Positions 1-10,127 of a stretch of 64,000 bases of DNA are shown here, in pieces. Location: positions 15,970,983 to 16,034,982 of the forward strand of contig NC_087077.1 in NCBI RefSeq assembly GCF_026151205.1, written 5' to 3'. This DNA comes from Bolinopsis microptera (lineage: Eukaryota > Ctenophora > Tentaculata > Lobata > Bolinopsidae). The position numbers were made by a program, and so were the translations under genes. The number at the start of each line of letters is the position of its first letter. Within the stretch, counting starts at the first letter, position 1. The notes under the pieces are model-generated. The model saw nothing but the letters and a program-made list of their open reading frames with translations, had not been told where the DNA came from and did no database searches.

Positions 1-619
1 ACTGCATAACTATTATAAATTAAGCACCCTACAATTTTAAAGATTAAACAAATTGTGAGAAGAAGGGGTAGATTGGGTTGATTGGGGAAGATGTTAATTA
101 TTGATTTTCGGGTCGTTATCAACATTCTGGAACGTGCAAAAATGCCTCAGGCTTCCTTTAAATATTACAATCTAAATTTCTTTCCTGTAGCTGCTTGAAT
201 TTATTTTAGATTTGACTGTTGTGAATGGGTCATGGAAAAGTTACCTTGGGACCCCAGGCTATTATGTTCATTAACAAATAAAGATTTGGCGGAATGACAG
301 GCTGAGCGCAGCCCAGTAATGGAAAAGGAGTTCTCTCAAGAACATTGCTGTTTTTTTTCCTAAATAGACTCATAAAAGTAAATAAATAAATATACAAGCC
401 TCCCTAGTAAAACTTTAAAACCACTGGTTCACACTTCAAAATTGAAATACCTACGTGGCATGTCATGGACCTTTTTTCGATGTTTTATGTTAATGTTCAG
501 TGCAATAAGAAAGAGAGACAAAATTAAAGTAAAACAAAATTAAAGTAAAACAAAATTTGTTGACAAATTCTTTTATGGGAGTTATAGTTATGGCTTAAAG
601 CTGTTTTAGTCACGTGACA
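1..619. other. non-coding left edge
   Basis: No gene is visible. The stretch is AT-rich. It includes one copy of a dispersed repeat at about 241-320, listed separately, and a short duplication of the phrase aaattaaagtaaaacaa near 520-555. Confidence 0.6.
241..320 (+). repeat. dispersed repeat, ggcggaatgacaggctgagc family
   Basis: This 80-bp segment runs from ttaccttggga through ggcggaatgacaggctgagc to gcccagtaa. Related copies lie at about 61741-61821 in the same orientation and at about 60849-60927 and 60928-61008 in the opposite orientation. Four copies in both orientations, confined to the two ends of the window, indicate an interspersed repeat rather than a gene. No coding capacity is seen. 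Confidence 0.75.
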
Positions 620-1405
620 GGCTAATAAAACCGTTGTAGGTTTACAACCTACCAGGACGCGCGCCGAGTTGGAACAGATATTTTACGAGTATCACCCGAT
701 AAATAAAACCAAAATCACGTGATAATTTTTCGGCCGCGGCGAGCGAATTCAGTAAGAGCTCAAAAACTGTGAAATTTCTCGCTAACGGTTTGTATTCTTT
801 GCATGGATGAATTAGTACTCTGTCGTTGTAGCCGGATGCGTTTTGTGCTAGATCGGCGAGATGCGCTTACTGTGGCCGCGCGAGCTGCCATGAATTGACA
901 TCGTCAATTACTCTGTCGGCATAATAATACTATCTTACTATATATAAGCGAGACGATATATATATATATATATATCTATATATATATATTATTATATATA
1001 TTTATCTGTGCCATTTTATGACATCCACGCATCAAATTTAACGCGAATTTCTGCAAAAACCGTAAAAAGATATACAACTGAAACTTTTTGACTGGGTCAA
1101 ATGCTTTAATGCCTCCTAAATCAGCATGAAAAAATAAAAACTTGGCCAGAAAATAGGAGTTTTAGATGCCCAAAAATTTGGTACCCCACGTGGGTGTCAA
1201 ACACGCGATTAAATACAAAATAGGTAATAATTTGTTTTAGGTTCTTGAGTCTTCTTGACACCATTTTAGGGAGTTCGACGGGGTTCCTGCTAGTACATTA
1301 ACGGTGATACTCGTAAAATATCTCTGATCCCTATATATATTATTCAGGACCATCGACGAGTCCAACTCGGCGCGCGTCCTGGTAGGTTGTAAACCTACAA
1401 CTATA
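620..1405. mobile_element. inverted-repeat element with GTAGGTT/AACCTAC termini
   Basis: The left arm (about 632-705) carries GTAGGTTTACAACCTAC, then CAGGACGCGCGCCGAGTTGG and a tail reading ATTTTACGAGTATCACCCG. The right arm (about 1296-1402) carries the same blocks inverted. The interior is non-coding, with a TATATA tract at about 958-1005. Blocks of the same family recur at 60460-60560, 61850-62040 and 62280-62500. I infer a non-autonomous, inverted-repeat-bounded transposon. No clear target duplication was found, so the exact ends are uncertain. Confidence 0.55.
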
Positions 1406-2392
1406 CATGAAACTTCAAACTTAAGACTTGTATTACTAAATTTCGCGAAATGTATTTTTGATTGTTTTATGCACACGGAGCAAATATTTCAAATTCAATC
1501 AATGTAAAATAAAAAAACAAATTTTAGGAAAACAAATTTAAATTTTGGTTATTTATTAATAACAATCAAAATTATCATTCCATAAAAAAATAAAAGCCGG
1601 CGTTATTTGACTGCCTCAGTAAGGTGAATAATAAAAAATAACGAGTTATCAGCGTTTTATAGTATATACAATACGGAGCCAGGTCAAGCATATTTTACAC
1701 AAAATTTAATTTTGAGAACATTTTATGTTTTGAATTGTTACATGTTACCATTTGCCGCTTCAACACGCAAATTAATATTTTTGCTACACAGCCATTCGAA
1801 AAAAATTTTTCATGCTCTGCTTTGCAAAGAAAAAATAAATTCAAAGTTTGTTTCTAGAACTCGCCAATGGCCAATGCATTGTAGCGCGATGCGTTACTGG
1901 TCCGCGCCGCGCACCTAATTATGCTTCTCGCAACCAACCTCGCTTGTATCACGTTGTGTCACCCACGGTCGTTTCACTGTATCGTTCTAACGGATACAGG
2001 GGGAGCCGCGCACTCCGTGCGCGGCGGGTCATACAACGTATGACAATACAACGTATGACAATACAACGTATGACAATACAATTAAATACAACGTCTAATA
2101 TTCTTTTACCAATTACACGACACTTATATAACTCTGAAAAGCTGAATATATTACAACCTGAACGTGATTTTCCTTAACTTTTTAAAATTTTCAAAAATTA
2201 TTAAGTTGCTTTTTTTATTATTTTTTAATTTAAATTTTTTAAATGAGGGTTGGCCTGGTTGGCCCAAGAGAGGATAGATTATGAAAATGCTTTGTCTACC
2301 TCGGGGGTATGGCAGTCCGGTGGTAGGATGCCGGTGAATCAAGATGTGTAATAAATAAAATCAAAAAGTATAGGGCACTCGTTTGAAATGAT
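1406..2392. other. non-coding, repeat fragments
   Basis: No gene is supported. At about 2028-2085 a 15-bp unit (tacaacgtatgacaa) is repeated about three times, just after a GC-rich hairpin-like stretch (gccgcgcactccgtgcgcggc). A related junction of the same words, catacaacgtatga, occurs near 61195, which ties this stretch to the repeats at the right end of the window. Confidence 0.5.
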
Positions 2393-3480
2393 TTGTCTTT
2401 GCTGCAACAATATGATCCTGCATCAGTCAGGGTCGGTACCTACATCCAGCATACACAGGATTCTATCAAGAAACATTGGCAGGTAAGAAAAAAGGACCGC
2501 CAGTGTTGCACTTTTGTATCTGACCATTTAAACACTGTGGGTCTTAGAAAATGTATACACTGTAATACAAATATTGAGAGTCTCTTTGTTGAAACCACAG
2601 ATAGCGCAGCTGCAATATTGTTCATGGAGTCATCTCCGACCCTAAATGGCTGCTTTGATAGCTTTTGTGAAACCTTGAATTACTTGCAAAGCAGCTAAAT
2701 GGGAAAAACTGTCAATTTGTTGGGTGCCTTTAACTCAACATATTAATTTATCTACCAGTTCCCAGCTCTCTTTGAGGAGACTTTATTCAGAAATGGCTTT
2801 TTACCCGACTATCTCCATTGCAACCATTTTCGTCAAAACTGTAAAAGTTCCTGCATCGATAACATTTTAACAAAATAAAAATTGAGGAATTAGTTTATCA
2901 GGTGTTATTGAAGAACGCTTGGTTGAGCATGCCCTATATTAACCTTCACTTCAGTAGAGACCCTCCGCAAGACGAGGCCTCAGAAACATGTCCGCTATTA
3001 TGATTACTCAAGTTCCAAATTAAAGCTTTGTATCTGAACTTGAGGTGAGGGTAAACCATCTCACGCCTTCACACAAAAATTTGTTGAGTTCACGGCATGT
3101 TTTGACCAGGACACTTGAAAACCTGCTAACTGGAGGTACCAAAAGTGACAAAAAGAACTCCCAAACTTAACCCATGGATTACAGAAGTATCATCCAGTCT
3201 GTAGAAAGAAAGCCTGAACTGGTAAGGAGTGGTCTGACACGTTACTAATAAGAACCCTGGTGTAATTTCTTGCTCTACAAGTATTAGTGATTATCGTGGA
3301 TGCTCAAAGCTATCATTAAAGCTGCTCAACCTTTGGCATTAATGTAACGAAATCGTATACAACTGTGGAAAAACAGCAAGAAAACCGGCCATATTATTAA
3401 CGAACTCAGGGGCCAAAAGAAGAGGCAAACCAAGCCCCATTATCATTGATACCAAAGATGAGTTGATAGAAGCGCAATTG
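2393..3480 (+). pseudogene. decayed coding remnant, unassigned
   Basis: An open frame at 2393-2698 would encode 101 residues rich in Cys (CIHCNTNIESL, a possible zinc-knuckle-like piece). Coding-like fragments continue in shifting frames with several stops to about 3480; near 3380-3480 the phrase AKRRGKPSPIIIDTKDELIE can be read. The pattern is that of an old, frameshifted protein gene, most likely from a transposable element, lying head to head with the minus-strand transposase remnant next door. I do not recognise the family. Confidence 0.3.
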
Positions 3481-4117
3481 CTAATGATTCAATGCTTGTT
3501 TTGTCTCTATTGCACAACGCAGCATGGAGCACTGCACTCAGCCTGCTGCAATAAATGGGGACGCTGAAACCACTTATTTCATCTACAAGCAGATTATCAT
3601 TCCAGGCATTGCTAAAGTGATTTCTAGCTTTATGGAAACCTTTTTTTATCAAACTACCCCGGTCCAGCATTTCAGTGTTAACTTTTACAAGCCATTCGGC
3701 GTGAAGTGGTTTTATCTTAAACAACTTAACCCTTATCATACTGGGGGTGGGTTGATTCCCTTAACATCACGTGGAGCTTTCCTAGCACTGTTTCATTACC
3801 TCCCCCGAGTAATATGAACTATAGCAACGTCGGACAATGTCCTTGGCAACACGATTTACTGTAATATCTAGAGGCTGGAACAAGTTTGTCATGTTGGCGG
3901 GGACTAGTTCATGAACTATGTTGTTGAGTGCCATAATTTCGTTGACTTTTTTCCGCCAAGTGACCCTTGAAAACATCATATAATAGTAGTGGTAGTAGTA
4001 GAGTTTTCTGTGCCTCCGGCAGACCAAGGAGAACCTTTCCGTCGTTAACTTACGGCACAATAAAGTTCTCAAAGTTGTCATATTCTGGACAGAAAGTTCG
4101 AAATGGAAAAATTTCAA
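3443..4117 (-). pseudogene. pogo/Tigger-like DDE transposase remnant
   Basis: Two minus-strand open frames in the right order preserve the C-terminal part of a DDE_1-type transposase. The first (4117 down to 3782) ends with NLFQPLDITVNRVAKDIVRR, the QPLD-x-x-VN signature that follows the last catalytic residue in pogo/Tigger-like enzymes. The second (3739 down to 3443) contains KIKPLHAEWLVK and LIKKGFHKA, matching the conserved KPLHA-W-x-x motif near the C-terminus of that group. The frames are broken by stops and a shift, and no N-terminal DNA-binding region is visible. It is not functional. Family assignment rests on remembered motifs. Confidence 0.6.
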
Positions 4118-6155
4118 CGGACTTTAACTTGGACGGACATTAATTGAACGGACTTTATTTGAACGGACATTAAGATGAACGCTAGGGCCTCCAGCGTTCA
4201 AGTAATTTCCGTCCAAATAAGGTCCGAAAAGGTATACTTATATACTGATAGGCCCGCTTCCATGCAGCGTTTGACTTGTTTTGGATAAGAGATATCATCT
4301 AATACCGGCTTTTAAGATCTCTCGAGACTCCCTCTTGATCCCTCTTGATATTTTCAATAGATGCCCGTAATCTAGCATCACCCTTCACCCAGGCTATGAC
4401 GTCCACAAGATTAAATCCATCCACATTCCACAGAGGACAAGAACTGCTTTCTCTTCGGTCCGTGGAGGGGTCCTGGTTTATCCCTTCTAACTATTTATGC
4501 TCTTTACTGTATCTTATTGTATCCCACATTGTTATATTTCATATCAGTATTCGGCTCAGTAGTCTTTAGTCCGGGCTTTGCCACGGCTTTTTAGCTTAGG
4601 TAGGTCAGACCTAAACATATATAAACGTGTAAGAGAGCTCATTCCCTCAAAGAATCAGGTGTTGTGTTTCCTCAGCGTTACCGCCACTTTTTTAGGGGCA
4701 TACCTTAACAACAATATTGTTCCTACATTATTAGTGTTTTGACGTAGAAGAAAGCTCACTTCTTAATCTTTCCTCGTTTCCTCAGCGTCATTTTCTGAGG
4801 GTCCCTCAGAGGGACATACTTAAACAACAATACTGTTACTACATCATTAATGTTTAAATTGCAAATTTCGGTAGGTTGAACATCCTTTGATAGATCTGTC
4901 AACAAATTCAAAATATAAAGAGACAGATCTTCACTATTTAACCATATAAGGTTAGAACAATTCTTGGAGTTGACCTGTTTGATAAATTTGATATCCTAAC
5001 AAAGGTCTTCGTCCCACACCACGACTTTTTAATCAAATCAATTTGATGAAGTCACAGGGAAATGTCAGTTCATAACCTCAGTAATAAATGTGAGAGAAGG
5101 AACTATCTTTCCTTTTGGAATCACCATATGAGGGTGAGACTTGAGATTATGATCTGAAACATATCATTATATCATATTGCCTACCACGAAGCTGTATGAA
5201 ATTGACAGTGAAGGATTCTGTTTAGTTGACAATAAATTAGCCATTCTCAAATTCTAAAAATTGTTTATCAATTTTATGAGTTTCATAAAGACTTCCCAGT
5301 TCCCATGCTTTCTGAGAAAGATGCATCTTCAGCACTGTACAATTTATGTGTACATTACTTTGTAACTTCAAAACCCAGTCCCTCCCATCAAAATAAAACG
5401 CACAAATTATTCTTCATATAACAGCAAATAAGCAAATACAACAAAGCAAATACCAACCGGCAAAGCTACACACAAAATCAACACAAACATTGACAAGCTA
5501 ATGCAGGAAGACTCCTTTCACAACACAGTAAACCCAACAGTAGCCCGATAGGATCCTGGATAAACCGGAGATCAATACTATCTGGCGGAATGTTATACCG
5601 TACAAACACTCCCCCACAGAGAGAGTGTTTGTAGATTATCCTACCGAGCACTGCTGAGTAGAATGGGCTGTCAAATTCGACATAACAACGTTCTTCCCCA
5701 CGGACAATCGCTTGCAATATTTATTCTACAATTCTAAAATTTATTCTACATAAATCCGACTAATGAGGTTCAGTTTGATTAACCATGTATTAGTCAGCAT
5801 CTGTAATCATTGTCATAAGTTGTAAAGACCCGATTTCAGATTGTCTGGTCTGATGGAGTGACAGATCAGTGGGCCTAGTTTAATAATTGACAGATTAACT
5901 TACCCTTATTCGGAATATTCATCAGAATTACATAAAATGAAATCTTTTATCATAATATTTCATAATATCAAATATTTGCAGAATTACGTAAAATGTAATT
6001 TTGTATCATAATATTTCATAATACTTCGTTTTTGCATTTACCGAAATTTTGCACAAATCTTTTGCACAAATCTTTTAATAACACTGGCTGTGAAGCAAAC
6101 CACTCACAGAGTATTGTTAAATTTAACACCGTAACAAAAAAGAAACATCAAACAA
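4118..6155. other. non-coding interval
   Basis: No gene is supported. Near 4115-4240 the words cggactttaacttggacgg and cggacattaattgaacgg form an imperfect repeat cluster. Two diverged copies of a segment with tttcctcagcgt and acaacaatattgtt lie at about 4665-4750 and 4778-4857. The rest looks like unique AT-rich sequence. Confidence 0.45.
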
Positions 6156-7532
6156 TCAAAACATGGAAGCCGTGTGGGGCTCACTTTCGCGAGAGCGTTT
6201 CCCGGAAGCATTGTTTTCGACAACGTAACGTTTTAAGGGGTGCAGGGGGTTCACATTCGATTGCTCGAAATGTAGGCACTTGGTAAGCATAGCTACAGCT
6301 AGTAAGTCATATCCAGGGTCCAGGGGAACTTCTTTGGGGGAACTTGGGCCATTACTACAACTTGATTTGGAGTTGGAGTCAGTGTCAATGGGGATCTTTC
6401 TCGAGATTGTGTCTAGTCCTTTTCTGTAGCAGTCCAGCAGGGGTTTAGTTAGGGAGAGGACAAGTTTCTGCGCTCTAGTCGGGGCCTTGCGACACTTGTG
6501 GAGTTTCTTACTCTTTACTCGGATGTACTTCTTTTCTTTTTTGGGGTAGACGAAGCGATATGTCACTGGTTTCTTCTTTATGTCCACAGTGCTGGGCAAA
6601 GTGGGAGGGGGCAGGATAGGACTGGGAAGGATTGGATGTGCCGCCATTTGATGTGCCGCCAGAGGGTGTGCTGCCAGAGGGTGTGCCGCCAGAGTTGTAT
6701 GGGGATTAGCCGCCATGGCGTGATGAGCTGCCGTCAGAGGTATGGTTGCCATAGCAGCTGCTGCCGTCAAAGGAATGGTTGCCATAGCAGCTGCCGTCAG
6801 AGGAATGGTTGCCATAGCAGCTGCTGTCAGTGGGATTGTAGCCATAGCGTGAGCCGGTCTTGGTTTCTGTATCAGGTATTCTCCAGCTCTTGTTTTGGGC
6901 GGAGCTAATCCAGATAATCTAGGTGGAGCTATGTCACAGTCAGGGATCACCCGTGGTAAGATGTCCGGGGCGACGGTGCTGAAGTTAGTAGCTCGGGGGT
7001 ACCCGAAGGTGCGGGGTTGACTGTACGGTCTGGATCCAGCCATGGTCATTGCCGGGGGGTTGTAGTTGTAGTCCATATTGTAAGCAGCACTCCACGTAAT
7101 CTTGCTCTCCAGGGGACGTTTAGGAGGTCTAATGAAGGGGGCAGCAACTTCTTTGTGTTGAAGGATTGGTAGAAGGGGATTGCAGGTGGTGGGGTAGAGC
7201 CCGCTGTAGAGACCTGAGTGCCAGCTATCTACTGGGTTGCAGCAGGGGATACAGCATGGTATGACTGGTAGTGGTAGTGGTGTGTAAGGTAGAGGAGGGT
7301 AGGGTATGAAGGAGGGTTCTGTCAGGGCCAGTGGAGGGTACATGTTCCTCGTAGTAGACATGATGCAGTCTCCTGAGATAAGTCCTTCCAAGATGGCATC
7401 ACTCACGAAGCGCTTCTCGAAGGGTGCAGACTTAACGGGGAGGCTCCCTACGAACTCCTCAAGGTTGAAGTTCTCCTTTCCGTCTCCGGTATTTGGGGGT
7501 AAAGTGTCCATGAAGCTGTTGGGCCTGAACAT
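6156..7532 (-). CDS. orphan Pro/Ala-rich protein with internal repeats (458 aa)
   Basis: I do not recognise this protein. The start is the ATG at 7532: on the minus strand it follows the acceptor-like tract CTTTCTTTCAG within a few bases, and a likely non-coding first exon ends with a GT donor near 7724 (TTTTCAAG|GTAAAT). The middle holds four near-perfect copies of an AMATIPLTAA-type unit, then an AAHPLAAHPL run. The C-terminal third is basic (KKKPVTYRFVYPKKEKKYIR) and could bind nucleic acid or localise to the nucleus, but that is a guess. No signal peptide, membrane segment or enzyme motif is seen. The frame is open over 1.4 kb of GC-rich sequence in AT-rich surroundings, which supports a real gene. 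Confidence 0.65.
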   Translation of the reverse strand: MFRPNSFMDTLPPNTGDGKENFNLEEFVGSLPVKSAPFEKRFVSDAILEGLISGDCIMSTTRNMYPPLALTEPSFIPYPPLPYTPLPLPVIPCCIPCCNPVDSWHSGLYSGLYPTTCNPLLPILQHKEVAAPFIRPPKRPLESKITWSAAYNMDYNYNPPAMTMAGSRPYSQPRTFGYPRATNFSTVAPDILPRVIPDCDIAPPRLSGLAPPKTRAGEYLIQKPRPAHAMATIPLTAAAMATIPLTAAAMATIPLTAAAAMATIPLTAAHHAMAANPHTTLAAHPLAAHPLAAHQMAAHPILPSPILPPPTLPSTVDIKKKPVTYRFVYPKKEKKYIRVKSKKLHKCRKAPTRAQKLVLSLTKPLLDCYRKGLDTISRKIPIDTDSNSKSSCSNGPSSPKEVPLDPGYDLLAVAMLTKCLHFEQSNVNPLHPLKRYVVENNASGKRSRESEPHTASMF

Positions 7533-7800
7533 TGCGATTTCTGAAAGAAAGTTTTCGTTACCTACCACGAAGTTTTATAGTATTTTAAATATCGAAATCT
7601 GTTACCTACCACGAAGCAAGGATTTTTTTGATTTGATTTTAAATAATTCTTTAAAATTTGAACAATATGCACTTATAGAAATAATAATGATTGCATAATA
7701 TATTAATATATTCAATAATATTTACCTTGAAAAGAGAGTTGTCTGTTCAAAAATGTGCTGCAGGCGATTTGCGTGCGGGTATCTTTATCGTATAATCAGC
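7533..7800 (-). other. probable 5' intron and non-coding first exon of the orphan gene
   Basis: Minus-strand reading gives a candidate exon from about 7800 to 7724, ending TTTTCAAG before GTAAATATT, and an acceptor ending TTTCAG at about 7546 just before the ATG. The intron would be about 175 bp. Transcript data would be needed to place the start of transcription. Confidence 0.35.
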
Positions 7801-10127
7801 GACTAAAGGTGAAATCAATAAAATTAGTATTACATTTATTTTTTCTGTATTACTATTATTAAAATGTTTAGTCAAAAAATTGTATGATCACACAATAATT
7901 GCAAATTAGAAAAATTAATCATTAGGGTACGTTCACATAGTACGTCAGGCCATTTCATACCGCCTTCGTCGACGTAATATGTTAACCTATCCTAACATAA
8001 AATGCTTCTGTTCAGAAAATGTTTCTGCTCAGAAAATGACTCTGTTCAGAAAATGACTCACCATTTAAGTATCTGAAATGTTCACCTCAGGGAATCCTTG
8101 ATTCCGAAGAAACTGTTGATTTGAGCACATTGAACAGCATACAAATATTTAGCTCAAGATGAAAACCAAAACGGTTCGTCAAAAAAATTGCTCGACACAG
8201 AAAATAATTTGCCAAAGAAAATTGCTCAACATAAAATTGCTCAACACAAAAATCATTTGATGAAAATCAAAATAATATTCGACACAGATGTTGTTCGCCA
8301 CAGATAGAAATGTGTCAGCACATGGAAATGTCCACACATAGAATCATGCCCGCAGAATCACATGTAACGCAGAATCACATGTAAGGTGGACTACATCTAG
8401 TCACTAAAATAGTCACTAGTCATTACTAGTCACTAGTCACTAGTCATCACTAGGACTATGGTCTCAAGATTTCCTTGGACCTCATAGAAATCTCATCACC
8501 ACAGAAAATTGTGTTCAGCACAAATTGCAAATATTTTCCACCACAGAAAATTGCTCACCCGTAGAATCGTGTAAAATGTTTTGTATAGTTTCAAATATTC
8601 GTTGGGCAGCATGTGGCTCGGATTTCAAATTATCCAATTTGAAACAGCAGAACTCTTGTTTAGTTTACACAGATGGGGTCGAACTGGAGATAGCAAGGTT
8701 CCTCAACTTGAAGAGTTGTGATCCTAATTCAGAGTTATTGATTTTAAAGCAAGTTAACGAAACGAACGGAATTAGAACTTTAATCGATACTGATAGTCTA
8801 AGAGCATTACCAGACTAATATTACCAGACTAATATTACCAGACTAATATTTTTTGAAAACCGAAATATTTATTAAACTAGTTTAGATAAAATTGAATCAT
8901 AAAATCAACATCCATTTGCATTTTTTCCTGATTAATTTTTTAAATGACCCTAAAAGACATATTTCGTAATTTTTCCAACATAGATCAAAGCATTTCAAAA
9001 AATTTTGAAAATTGGTTTTTAAATACGGTAAAGAAATTATTTATAACAAAAATAGTGAAATATAATTTAAGCTAATTTTAAAACACATTTCAAAACTTGC
9101 TGAATTTTGTGCTCTAATGTCTAATGCCTATGAAATGGTATCTGTAATATGGACAGATATTTTGATTAAAATGAAATAATTTCATTTCCCCGCTTTTTAA
9201 ACGGTATTGGAACTATATCTGTTTAACATGGAAAAATTTATTTAAACTTGGCACTGGAACACGCAAACACTAAAAATATTAAACCTAATTTAATTAGATA
9301 AAGTTTAAAGAGCTAGCTGCCACTGCCAGTTGCCACACAGTGGAACTCTTGACCACTCGTGAACAACAAAGTTTCAAGAGGGCATAAATAATAATAATGA
9401 CTTTCAGTTCCGAGCCTCTATAAGTACTAGAATCATGTCCCGCGCCGCCACGCGTCAACATGGTTATAATCATTGAGCTGGCAGGTTGGAGATATAACGC
9501 TGATTCGTGTTGCTATGGTTACTGTAATTCAGCATGGGTGGCATAGCAAAACGTCAAGCGAGCTTGTAATTGTCGTTCGACACGGGATCAACCAGGTCTT
9601 TAATTTTTAAGAGTTTATGAACTTTGATGCGTTACAGGGTCGCGCCAGCGATTGATTTGAGTAACTAGGCAACCGATTTTACCGGGTCTTTAAAATTTTA
9701 AGAATTTATTAAATTTTGATGCGTTGCAGGGTAGCGCTGGTGATTGATTGCAGTTACTATAAGCAAAATTTTTAACCTGGCTTGGTTGACGTTGGATGAC
9801 GCGAGAATCCTACTCCCCTACAATTAGCAAAGTCTGCTTACTAGTTTTATAGTTGGAGCTAACCCGGCGGTCTGGCTAAAATAGTATCATGCTTTTATAT
9901 TTCTCGGACTTTGTCATCATCCTAGCTGATGGCGTTATCAGTTACTAATATGATTCCCGAACGCTTCTTAGGCCCCAGCTGAGTATTTATCGTATCGGGC
10001 ATATTTGCTTTCACTTTCAGGTCCACTCGTTCAGGTCACTGCGCAAATCTTTTTATTCTTGCAGCTATTATATTATTGCAATTTTCCAGTCTGCTTATAA
10101 ATGCTTTAACTTACCTTATTAATTTTA
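7801..10127. other. non-coding interval with simple repeats
   Basis: No gene is supported. Between 8010 and 8350 short related words (cagaaaatgactctgttcag, aaaattgctcaacacaaa) recur loosely. At 8400-8455 the unit agtcactagtc is repeated. A 97-residue open frame at 8525-8818 has no recognisable motif and starts inside this repeat field; I do not call it a gene. At about 8812-8850 the phrase taccagactaatat is repeated three times. Confidence 0.45.

Noticed and set aside
8525-8818. 97-residue open frame
   Set aside because: No motif, no splice context and location in a repeat field; chance open frame is likelier.
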